From positions 1 to 58,554 of the forward strand of contig NZ_CAJYBT010000021.1 of NCBI RefSeq assembly GCF_913064665.1: a stretch of DNA of 58,554 bases, read 5' to 3'. The notes under the pieces were generated by a model. It had not been told where the DNA came from, did not search any database, and worked only from the letters and a program-made list of their open reading frames with translations. The translations under genes were made by a program, and so were the position numbers. The DNA comes from an uncultured Thioclava sp. (GTDB lineage Bacteria > Pseudomonadota > Alphaproteobacteria > Rhodobacterales > Rhodobacteraceae). Positions 52,380-58,554 of this stretch are shown piece after piece (within the stretch, counting starts at the first letter, position 1; each line of letters begins with the position of its first letter).

Positions 52380-52874
52380 ATGGGTTTTGTTCACTTCCTT
52401 TACCGTTCCATTCCCGCTTTCGCCGATTTCGACGACAGTGATCGCGATATCCTGCGCAGTGCGTTGCTCAACAATGCCGCGCATGGGATCACGGGCTATC
52501 TGTGGCGCACGGGCGATCAGTTCGTTCAGGCGCTGCATGGGCCGGCCGATGCGATGGATGTGTTGTATCGGCGTCTGACCGAGGATCCGCGCCATAGCGA
52601 TCTGGACCTGTTGCTGCGCGCGCCTGCGCCGGCGGAGTCGCCCTTTGAAAGCTGGTCGATGGGCTATGATCATTTCATCGATTCCGAACTGGGGCTAGAG
52701 CGCGATCTTGACGGCGCGCGTCCGACCCTGACGCCTGATCGCGTGCAGATGGTTTGGGACGGGCTGGTGCGCGCGGCGCATTCCGCGATGCAGTTCGGCT
52801 CGATCCAGCCGATGGCGCGCGCGCCTCTGGAAAGCGAAGTCGAATACTTGGCACGAATTTCAGCCGCACAGTAG
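52380..52874 (+). CDS. BLUF-domain blue-light photoreceptor
   Basis: The protein has 164 residues. The BLUF domain (about 1-100) keeps the whole flavin switch: Y8 in VHFLYRS, N32 in NNAAHGITGYL, Q50 in DQFVQALHG, W92 and M94 in ESWSMGYDHF. These align with Y21, N45, Q63, W104 and M106 of AppA and nearly match the numbering of the short cyanobacterial PixD. BLUF proteins bind FAD and respond to blue light by a Gln flip. A C-terminal helical extension (about 105-164) carries no output domain, so it must act through a partner. The ATG at 52380 is chosen; a TTG start 57 bases earlier is less likely. Confidence 0.88.
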   Translation: MGFVHFLYRSIPAFADFDDSDRDILRSALLNNAAHGITGYLWRTGDQFVQALHGPADAMDVLYRRLTEDPRHSDLDLLLRAPAPAESPFESWSMGYDHFIDSELGLERDLDGARPTLTPDRVQMVWDGLVRAAHSAMQFGSIQPMARAPLESEVEYLARISAAQ

Positions 52875-53072
52875 CGCGCGCCGGGGTGAAATGGCCGTTC
52901 CCGCTGTGCGCGCAGGCCAAAGAAAGCTTGCCGTAGCGGCGAATCCCACCTATATCGGCGCGGTCTGAAAGGGTCTGGCATCGCCATGGCCCGGATCGGC
53001 ATATTCAATGAAAGACCGGCGGAGCCAACCGCATGGCCAGTAAACCGACTATGAAAAGGAAACTAAAACCGC

Positions 53073-54752
53073 ATGTGCGCTAAAGCAACCATGGAAGAAT
53101 TCGAAGCCCTCTTGAATGAGAGCCTCGAGATCGACACCCCCCAAGAGGGATCTGTCGTTAAAGGCAAAGTGATCGCCATCGAGGCCGGTCAAGCCATCAT
53201 CGACGTCGGCTACAAAATGGAAGGCCGCGTTGATCTCAAAGAATTCGCCGATCCCGGCGAAGCGCCCAAAATCGAAGTTGGCGACGAAGTCGAGGTATTC
53301 CTTGACCGCGTCGAGAACGTGCGTGGCGAGGCTGTTATTTCGCGCGAGAAAGCTCGCCGTGAAGAAGCCTGGGATCGTCTCGAAGAAGCCTATGCGAAAG
53401 AAGACCGCGTCGAAGGCGCTATCTTTGGTCGCGTCAAAGGCGGCTTCACTGTTGATCTGGGCGGCGCTGTTGCGTTCCTGCCCGGCTCGCAAGTCGATGT
53501 GCGCCCCGTGCGCGATGCAGGCCCGCTGATGGGTCTCAAGCAGCCCTTCCAAATCCTGAAAATGGACCGTCGCCGCGGCAATATCGTCGTGTCGCGCCGT
53601 GCTATCCTTGAAGAAAGCCGCGCCGAACAGCGCGCCGAGGTCATCGCGAACCTCACCGAGGGTCAGGAAGTCGAAGGCGTCGTCAAGAACATCACCGAAT
53701 ACGGCGCATTCGTCGATCTCGGCGGTGTGGACGGCCTGCTGCACGTCACCGACATGGCATGGCGCCGTGTGAACCACCCCTCCGAGATCCTTGCGATCGG
53801 CGAAACCGTCAAGGTTCAGGTCGTCAAGATCAACAAGGAAACCCATCGTATCAGCCTGGGCATGAAACAGCTCCAGTCCGATCCGTGGGATGCCGTCGAG
53901 TCCAAGTTCCCGCTCGAGTCGGTTCACACCGGCCGCGTGACCAACATCACCGATTACGGTGCATTTGTTGAGCTGGAACCGGGCGTCGAAGGTCTGGTGC
54001 ACGTTTCGGAAATGTCGTGGACGAAGAAAAACGTCCATCCCGGCAAGATCGTTTCGACCTCGCAAGAGGTTGAGGTCATGGTGCTGGAAATCGACACCGC
54101 CAAGCGCCGCGTCAGCCTTGGTCTCAAGCAGACCATGCGCAACCCGTGGGAAGTCTTTGCCGAAACCCACCCGGTGGGCACCATCATCGAAGGCGAAGTC
54201 AAGAACATCACCGAATTCGGTCTGTTCGTTGGTCTCGACAACGACATCGACGGCATGGTTCACCTCTCCGACCTGAGCTGGGAGCAGCGCGGCGAAGAGG
54301 CGATCCAGTCGTTCCGCAAAGGCGACATGGTTAAAGCCGCTGTCACCGAAGTGGACACCGACAAAGAGCGTATCTCGCTCTCGGTCAAGGCGCTGGATGC
54401 CGACACGTTCTCTGATGCCGTTGACGGCGTGAAGCGTGGCTCGATCATCACCGTTGCGGTGACTGCGATCGAAGATGGCGGGATCGAAGTGGAATATAAC
54501 GGCATGAAGTCGTTTATCCGCCGCTCCGATCTGGCCCGTGACCGTGCCGATCAGCGCCCCGAGCGTTTCGGCGTTGGTGACAAGGTTGACGTGCGTGTGA
54601 CCGCCGTTGACTCCAAGACCCGCAAACTGGGTGTGTCGATCAAAGCACGCGAAATCGCCGAAGAGAAAGACGCCGTGGAACAATACGGTTCGTCGGACTC
54701 GGGGGCATCGCTTGGCGACATCCTGGGTGCCGCTCTCAAGGGCGACAACTAA
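53073..54752 (+). CDS. rpsA: 30S ribosomal protein S1
   Basis: The protein has 559 residues and about six S1 RNA-binding repeats. Clear units include EGSVVKGKVIAIEAGQAIIDVGYKMEGRV, EGQEVEGVVKNITEYGAFVDLGGVDGLLHVTDM, HTGRVTNITDYGAFVELEPGVEGLVHVSEM and GTIIEGEVKNITEFGLFVGLDNDIDGMVHLSDL. The protein binds mRNA leaders and helps start translation. It starts MCAKATMEEFEALLNESL; the 198-base leader upstream contains an A-rich stretch (GAAAAGGAAACTAAAACCGC) serving as ribosome-binding region. In E. coli S1 represses its own leader, which could apply here. A strong terminator follows the stop. Confidence 0.97.
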   Translation: MCAKATMEEFEALLNESLEIDTPQEGSVVKGKVIAIEAGQAIIDVGYKMEGRVDLKEFADPGEAPKIEVGDEVEVFLDRVENVRGEAVISREKARREEAWDRLEEAYAKEDRVEGAIFGRVKGGFTVDLGGAVAFLPGSQVDVRPVRDAGPLMGLKQPFQILKMDRRRGNIVVSRRAILEESRAEQRAEVIANLTEGQEVEGVVKNITEYGAFVDLGGVDGLLHVTDMAWRRVNHPSEILAIGETVKVQVVKINKETHRISLGMKQLQSDPWDAVESKFPLESVHTGRVTNITDYGAFVELEPGVEGLVHVSEMSWTKKNVHPGKIVSTSQEVEVMVLEIDTAKRRVSLGLKQTMRNPWEVFAETHPVGTIIEGEVKNITEFGLFVGLDNDIDGMVHLSDLSWEQRGEEAIQSFRKGDMVKAAVTEVDTDKERISLSVKALDADTFSDAVDGVKRGSIITVAVTAIEDGGIEVEYNGMKSFIRRSDLARDRADQRPERFGVGDKVDVRVTAVDSKTRKLGVSIKAREIAEEKDAVEQYGSSDSGASLGDILGAALKGDN

Positions 54753-54780
54753 GACACTGGCAGGCCCGTCCTGTCACGCG

Positions 54781-54811
54781 AAAGGCCCCGCCTGATCGGC
54801 GGGGCCTTTTT
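54781..54811 (+). terminator. Rho-independent terminator of rpsA
   Basis: GGCCCCGCC-TGATC-GGCGGGGCC, with nine perfect pairs and flanking A/T pairs (AAA before, TTTTT after). It begins 32 bases after the rpsA stop. Confidence 0.93.
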
Positions 54812-54887
54812 GCGTCGATAAGCGATTCGGAGTATGCGCCCGGTGCGGATGATTTTTGCGCTTTGCATTGCTGTTTTCTGCATTTGC

Positions 54888-54907
54888 AAAAGCGGAAATC
54901 CGCTTTT
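54888..54907. other. Short perfect palindrome upstream of ihfB
   Basis: AAAAGCGG-AAAT-CCGCTTTT, eight pairs around four bases, lies about 140 bases before ihfB and 77 bases after the rpsA terminator. It could be a second weak terminator or a binding site near the ihfB promoter. The rest of this 234-base gap between the terminator and ihfB is AT-richer than its surroundings and probably holds the ihfB promoter, but no single promoter stands out. Confidence 0.5.
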
Positions 54908-55045
54908 ATCGCAGCCAACAGGCGGTGAACCCCCCGAAATTTCAAGCCTTTGCTGTTTCTTGCTCCAAAGTTTGATCCTATAGTCGTCTCAATAGGTTCG
55001 ATGAATCCGGGGGCATAACCCGGCGCCACCCTTGGGGGAATAACG

Positions 55046-55333
55046 ATGATCCGATCTGAGTTGATTGCGAAGATTTCCGAGGATAACCCGCATCTGTTCC
55101 AGCGAGATGTCGAGAAGATCGTGAATACGATTTTCGACGAGGTCACCGAAGCGCTGGCAGCGGGCGACCGGGTTGAGCTGCGCGGTTTTGGGGCATTTTC
55201 GGTCAAACAGCGCGATGCACGCGTTGGGCGCAACCCGCGCACCGGTGAGGCGGTCGAAGTGGACGAGAAACATGTCCCCTTTTTCAAGACCGGTAAGCTG
55301 CTGCGCGACCGGTTGAACGGACAAGAGGGCTGA
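55046..55333 (+). CDS. ihfB: Integration host factor subunit beta
   Basis: The 95-residue DNA-bending protein has the HU/IHF fold. [19 protein letters not shown] is the usual IHF-beta opening. The conserved [27 protein letters not shown] contains the DNA-intercalating RNPRTG loop with its proline. IHF-alpha is encoded elsewhere. It bends DNA sharply and helps recombination, replication and transcription. It lies downstream of rpsA as in many proteobacteria, but a terminator and a 234-base gap suggest it has its own promoter. lapA starts 6 bases after its stop. Confidence 0.96.
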   Translation: MIRSELIAKISEDNPHLFQRDVEKIVNTIFDEVTEALAAGDRVELRGFGAFSVKQRDARVGRNPRTGEAVEVDEKHVPFFKTGKLLRDRLNGQEG

Positions 55334-55339
55334 GCCAAG

Positions 55340-55696
55340 ATGATGCGTGCGCTTCGGCTGCTGTTTCTGGGCCTTCTGGCCATCTTGTTGATCGCTTTGG
55401 CCTTGGCCAACCGCGATATCGTCACGTTGCGGCTGCTGCCCAATGAGGCGGGAAGCTTCCTTGGCTATAGCTGGAGCCTGCAGATGCCGCTGTTCCTGGT
55501 GGTGTTCGCAGGGGTGATTCTGGGGCTGCTGATCGGGTTCGTCTGGGAATGGATCCGCGAGGCCAAGCTGCGTCGCACCGCCAGCCGTGCCACGCGCAAG
55601 GCCGACAAGCTTGAGGCCGAGGTGAAAACGCTGCGCCATAAAAGCGACGGTCCCAAGGATGACGTGTTGGCGCTGCTTGATTCGCCTGCGCGTTAA
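55340..55696 (+). CDS. lapA: LapA family protein (DUF1049)
   Basis: This 118-residue inner-membrane protein has two membrane segments (RLLFLGLLAILLIALALANRDIV in part, residues 4-20, and LFLVVFAGVILGLLIGFVWEW, about 49-69) and a basic cytoplasmic tail that may form a coiled coil (KLRRTASRATRKADKLEAEVKTLR). In enterobacteria LapA acts with LapB and FtsH in control of LpxC and thus lipopolysaccharide synthesis. The role in Rhodobacterales is inferred only. It is 6 bases after ihfB and 3 bases before trpF, so is co-transcribed. Confidence 0.87.
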   Translation: MMRALRLLFLGLLAILLIALALANRDIVTLRLLPNEAGSFLGYSWSLQMPLFLVVFAGVILGLLIGFVWEWIREAKLRRTASRATRKADKLEAEVKTLRHKSDGPKDDVLALLDSPAR

Positions 55697-55699
55697 GTC

Positions 55700-56371
55700 A
55701 TGACCACGCTTGCCATTGATCGCGGCGCGCCAGGCTCGGTGCGGGTGAAAATCTGCGGCTTGCGCAACGCGCAGGATGTGGCTGCGGCCACGCAAGCGGG
55801 CGCGCGCTATCTTGGCTTTGTGTTCTTTCCCAAATCGCCGCGCCATGTTGAGATCGCGCAGGCGCGCAATCTGGCGATTGAAGTTCCCCCCGGTGTCGCG
55901 AAAGTCGCGCTGGTGGTGAATGCTACAGATGCCGAGCTGGATGCGATCTGCGCCGCAGTGCCCCTTGATATGGTGCAGCTTCATGGCAGCGAAAGCCCGG
56001 CGCGCGTGGCCGAGATTCGCGCGCGGTTTGGCCTGCCGGTGATGAAGGCCGTGGGCGTGGCCGAGACGGGCGATCTGTCCAAGATTGCAGAATACGAGGC
56101 GGTGGCGGATCAGATCTTGGTTGATGCCAAAGCGCCCAAAGGGGCCGCGCTGCCCGGCGGCAATGGGCTGGCGTTCGATTGGCGCCTGATTGCGGGGCGC
56201 GAATGGGCCAAGCCGTGGATGCTGGCGGGGGGGCTGACGCCTGAGAATGTGGCCGAGGCGATCCGCCTGACTGGCGCGCGTCAGGTCGATGTTTCTTCGG
56301 GCGTCGAAAGCGCGCCGGGGGTAAAAGATGCGGCCCGGATCCGCGCCTTTCTCGAGGCTGCGCGCGGCTGA
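55700..56371 (+). CDS. trpF: Phosphoribosylanthranilate isomerase
   Basis: The enzyme performs the Amadori rearrangement in tryptophan synthesis. It has 223 residues in a TIM barrel. The catalytic cysteine is in [37 protein letters not shown] (KICG), and the catalytic aspartate region is in [19 protein letters not shown]. The final phosphate-binding strands are [15 protein letters not shown] and [15 protein letters not shown]. An N-terminal extension of about 15 residues precedes the usual start, so a later start codon is possible. trpB follows 136 bases later after an intergenic repeat. Confidence 0.96.
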   Translation: MTTLAIDRGAPGSVRVKICGLRNAQDVAAATQAGARYLGFVFFPKSPRHVEIAQARNLAIEVPPGVAKVALVVNATDAELDAICAAVPLDMVQLHGSESPARVAEIRARFGLPVMKAVGVAETGDLSKIAEYEAVADQILVDAKAPKGAALPGGNGLAFDWRLIAGREWAKPWMLAGGLTPENVAEAIRLTGARQVDVSSGVESAPGVKDAARIRAFLEAARG

Positions 56372-56378
56372 GGGCCGG

Positions 56379-56442
56379 GTGGGGGCTCTGCCCCCGTCTC
56401 CTGCGGAGCCTCCCCCGGAGTATTTCTGGCTAGATGAAAGGG
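56379..56442 (+). repeat. Dispersed intergenic repeat, family 2 single copy
   Basis: GGGGGCTCTGCCCCC, TCTCCTGCGGAG, then CCTCCCCCGGAGTATTTCTGGCTAGATGAAAG. Its right half matches the inverted pair at 50337-50418, and its left half resembles family 1 copies. That suggests one modular family with two right-end types. It occupies much of the trpF-trpB gap. Confidence 0.8.
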
Positions 56443-56507
56443 CGGGCGCTTTATCTTGGGGCGCTTTGTCGATACATCCCGAACAAGAACTCTGCGTGAG
56501 GTGAGAC

Positions 56508-57740
56508 ATGGCCGACGATCTGATCAACTCTTTCATGAACGTGCCCGATGATAACGGGCGCTTTGGTATTTATGGCGGGCGCTTTGTGTCTGAGACCTTG
56601 ATGCCGCTGATCCTTGCGCTTGAGGCGCAATATGAGCACGCCAAGACCGACGCGAGTTTCTGGGCCGAGATGGACGATCTGTGGAAACATTATGTTGGCC
56701 GTCCGAGCCCGCTGTATTTTGCGCCGCGTATGACCGAAGAATTGGGCGGCGCGAAGATTTACCTCAAGCGCGACGAGTTGAACCACACCGGCGCGCATAA
56801 GATCAACAACGTGCTGGGCCAGATTTTGTTGGCGCGCCGGATGGGCAAGACCCGGATCATCGCTGAAACGGGCGCGGGTCAGCATGGTGTGGCCACGGCG
56901 ACGGTCTGTGCGCGCTTTGGTCTGAAATGCGTGGTCTATATGGGGGCAACGGATGTCGAGCGTCAGGCGCCCAACGTGTTCCGCATGCGTCTGTTGGGCG
57001 CCGAGGTGGTGCCGGTGAAATCGGGCCGAGGTACGCTGAAGGATGCGATGAACGATGCGTTGCGCGATTGGGTGACCAATGTGCGCGACACGTTTTACTG
57101 CATCGGCACGGTGGCGGGGCCGCATCCCTATCCCGCGATGGTGCGCGATTTCCAGTCGATCATCGGCAAGGAAGTGCGCTGGCAGCTTGAAGAGCAAGAG
57201 GGCGAAGGCCGTCTGCCCGACACGCTGATTGCTGCGATCGGGGGCGGCTCGAACGCGATGGGGCTGTTCCATCCGTTCCTGGATGATCCCTCGGTTAATA
57301 TCATTGGGGTCGAGGCAGGTGGTCACGGCGTGGATGAAAAGATGGAGCATTGCGCGAGCCTCACCGGCGGGCGCCCCGGCGTGCTGCATGGCAACCGCAC
57401 CTATCTGTTGCAGGACGACGATGGTCAGATCCTTGAGGGCCATTCGATTTCTGCCGGGCTGGATTACCCCGGGATCGGTCCGGAGCATGCCTGGCTGCAT
57501 GACACGGGCCGCGCGCAATACGTCAATATCACCGATAAAGAGGCGCTGGAGGCGTTCCAGTTCTCGTGCCGTCTTGAGGGCATCATTCCCGCGCTGGAGC
57601 CCAGCCATGCGCTGGCCCATGTGATGAAGATCGCCCCGACCTTGCCCCCCGAGCATATCATCGTGATGAATATGTGTGGGCGCGGCGACAAGGATATTTT
57701 CGCCGTGGCCAAGCATCTGGGCTTTGACATGGGGATGTAA
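56508..57740 (+). CDS. trpB: Tryptophan synthase beta chain
   Basis: The enzyme joins indole and serine to tryptophan with PLP. It has 410 residues. The Schiff-base lysine is K98 in [35 protein letters not shown]-like [20 protein letters not shown] and the glycine-rich phosphate loop [13 protein letters not shown] are present. [21 protein letters not shown] is the conserved COMM-domain-adjacent block. The gene follows trpF across an intergenic repeat; trpA is not in the window, which is usual when it lies further on or elsewhere in Rhodobacterales. Confidence 0.97.
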   Translation: MADDLINSFMNVPDDNGRFGIYGGRFVSETLMPLILALEAQYEHAKTDASFWAEMDDLWKHYVGRPSPLYFAPRMTEELGGAKIYLKRDELNHTGAHKINNVLGQILLARRMGKTRIIAETGAGQHGVATATVCARFGLKCVVYMGATDVERQAPNVFRMRLLGAEVVPVKSGRGTLKDAMNDALRDWVTNVRDTFYCIGTVAGPHPYPAMVRDFQSIIGKEVRWQLEEQEGEGRLPDTLIAAIGGGSNAMGLFHPFLDDPSVNIIGVEAGGHGVDEKMEHCASLTGGRPGVLHGNRTYLLQDDDGQILEGHSISAGLDYPGIGPEHAWLHDTGRAQYVNITDKEALEAFQFSCRLEGIIPALEPSHALAHVMKIAPTLPPEHIIVMNMCGRGDKDIFAVAKHLGFDMGM

Positions 57741-57804
57741 GGCCCGGGGGGGGTCGCTTGGACGGCGGGCAGGGGTGGCACGCTGAGTTGTGTGCATAAC
57801 GGCC

Positions 57805-57833
57805 TTGACCTTGGACCTGTGAGCGCTTCTTTA
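57805..57833 (+). promoter_or_regulatory. Candidate promoter of sodB
   Basis: TTGACC (57805-57810), a 17-base spacer and TCTTTA (57828-57833) give a sigma-70-like promoter. It is about 40 bases before the sodB ATG, leaving a short leader with GAGGATAAA as ribosome-binding site. Assigned by eye; the -10 is weak. Confidence 0.4.
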
Positions 57834-57872
57834 AAGGGGAACCCACGAACCTTCTTACTGAGTGAGGATAAA

Positions 57873-58472
57873 ATGGCTTTTGAACTTCCCGATCTTCCCT
57901 ATGCCCATGACGCGCTGGCCGGTCTTGGCATGTCGAAAGAGACGCTCGAATATCACCACGACCTGCACCACAAGGCCTATGTCGACAATGGCAACAAGGC
58001 CGTTGCTGGCACCGAATGGGAAGGCAAGTCGGTTGAAGAGGTCATCAAGGGCACCTATCAGGCCGGTGCCGTTGCGCAAAATGGCATCTTCAACAACGCC
58101 TCTCAGCATTGGAACCACACCCAGTTTTGGGAAATGATGGGTCCGGGCGGCGACAAGATGCCGGGCGAGCTGGAAAAAGCGCTGGTAGATACTTTTGGCT
58201 CGGTCGACAAATTCAAAGAGGCCTTCGCAGCTGCCGGTGCGGGTCAATTTGGCTCGGGTTGGGCGTGGCTGGTGAAAGAGGCCGATGGCGGTCTCAAGGT
58301 CACCAAGACCGAGAATGGCGTGAACCCGCTCTGCTTTGGTCAGACTGCGTTGCTGGGCTGCGATGTGTGGGAGCATTCCTATTACATCGACTTCCGCAAT
58401 AAGCGCCCGGCTTACCTGAGCAACTTCCTCGACAAGCTGGTCAACTGGGAAAACGTGGCCTCGCGTCTCTGA
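57873..58472 (+). CDS. sodB: Superoxide dismutase, iron/manganese family
   Basis: The enzyme dismutates superoxide in the cytoplasm. It has 199 residues. Metal ligands are seen as the His in TLEYHHDLHHKAYVD, His in NNASQHWNHTQFW, and Asp and His in GCDVWEHSYYIDFRNKRPAY. The NNASQHWNHTQFW segment and AGAGQFGSGWAWLV favour the iron-type branch, though cambialistic use cannot be excluded. The ATG at 57873 has GAGGATAA at good distance; an upstream in-frame extension is rejected. It appears monocistronic, with its own promoter and a terminator. Confidence 0.95.
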   Translation: MAFELPDLPYAHDALAGLGMSKETLEYHHDLHHKAYVDNGNKAVAGTEWEGKSVEEVIKGTYQAGAVAQNGIFNNASQHWNHTQFWEMMGPGGDKMPGELEKALVDTFGSVDKFKEAFAAAGAGQFGSGWAWLVKEADGGLKVTKTENGVNPLCFGQTALLGCDVWEHSYYIDFRNKRPAYLSNFLDKLVNWENVASRL

Positions 58473-58494
58473 TCGCGCAGCCAGTTTCTAGGAT

Positions 58495-58521
58495 AGGGCG
58501 TCCCGTCGGGGCGCCCTTTTT
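58495..58521 (+). terminator. Rho-independent terminator of sodB
   Basis: AGGGCG-TCCCGTCGGGG-CGCCCT with an inner CCC-GTC-GGG pairing, followed by TTTTT. It begins 23 bases after the sodB stop. The last 33 bases of the window hold no further feature. Confidence 0.88.
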
Positions 58522-58554
58522 CTTTGCCAGCTCCTTGCCCGCGCGGTAGATTTC

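Noticed and set aside
53049-54683. 544-codon minus-strand ORF
   Set aside because: Antisense to rpsA; its apparent internal repeats mirror the S1 repeats.
56451-57797. 448-codon minus-strand ORF
   Set aside because: Antisense to trpB, whose motifs are complete.
1-58554. tRNA, rRNA and CRISPR arrays
   Set aside because: No cloverleaf-like sequence with a T-loop and acceptor stem, no rRNA segments and no regularly spaced direct repeats were seen by eye; a program scan would be more sensitive.

Overview
The window is GC-rich DNA of an alphaproteobacterium. It is most likely a member of the Rhodobacterales (Rhodobacter/Paracoccus/Roseobacter relatives). Supporting evidence is a metK leader matching the SAM/SAH riboswitch known from that order, a DUF6476-type gene, the gene order aroA-cmk...rpsA-ihfB-lapA-trpF-trpB, an RpoH of alphaproteobacterial type, and dispersed G/C-rich intergenic repeats ending in CCGGGATATTT or CCGGAGTATTT. 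No rRNA, tRNA or CRISPR array was seen.

Layout. 0-3.5 kb (minus strand): Mla-type lipid ABC transporter genes, alr, a putative zinc peptidase and trmJ. 3.6-9.5 kb: a ThiE-like protein with a P-loop kinase, an MFS transporter, an AlkA-like glycosylase with an esterase, an HNH protein and an aldo/keto reductase. 9.5-12.8 kb (minus): kdsA with KpsE-like and KpsT-like capsule export genes. 12.9-19.9 kb: a UDG-family protein and SseB, then on the minus strand an FNT channel, a Gfo/Idh/MocA oxidoreductase, rpoH, a cardiolipin synthase-like protein and rluD. 19.9-25.9 kb (plus): DUF6476, ybeY, corC, lnt, a riboswitch-controlled metK, a DMT transporter and trmB.

25.9-33.4 kb (minus): a complete tetrathionate respiration locus, ttrS-ttrR-ttrB-ttrC-ttrA. 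It has a sensor kinase with a periplasmic binding domain, a FixJ-like regulator, an Fe-S subunit, an NrfD-like membrane subunit and a molybdopterin catalytic subunit.

33.8-47.6 kb is the most accessory part and the best candidate for an undescribed system. A TetR regulator faces a NIPSNAP protein and a MobA/MocA-like enzyme. It is followed by a collinear operon of an ABC importer (binding protein, two permeases, ATPase), a three-subunit CoxM/CoxS/CoxL-type molybdenum hydroxylase, a 3-hydroxyisobutyrate dehydrogenase-family reductase, a CoxG-like protein, an M20 amidohydrolase and an XdhC-like maturation factor. Two nearly identical inverted repeats (GTCGTCA-nTn-GACGAA) lie in the tetR/NIPSNAP intergenic region and in front of the importer operon, and look like operators of the TetR protein. 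Just beyond the operon is a decayed C-terminal piece of what looks like a large serine recombinase, which suggests the block arrived by horizontal transfer. The substrate cannot be told from sequence.

48.9-58.5 kb (plus): core genes aroA, cmk, rpsA, ihfB, lapA, trpF, trpB and sodB. Three extra genes sit between cmk and rpsA: a periplasmic protein of unknown function, a secreted glutathione peroxidase and a short BLUF blue-light receptor with all its flavin-site residues. Five intergenic repeats of two related families sit at the 3' sides of genes at 4.9, 24.5, 48.8, 50.3 and 56.4 kb.
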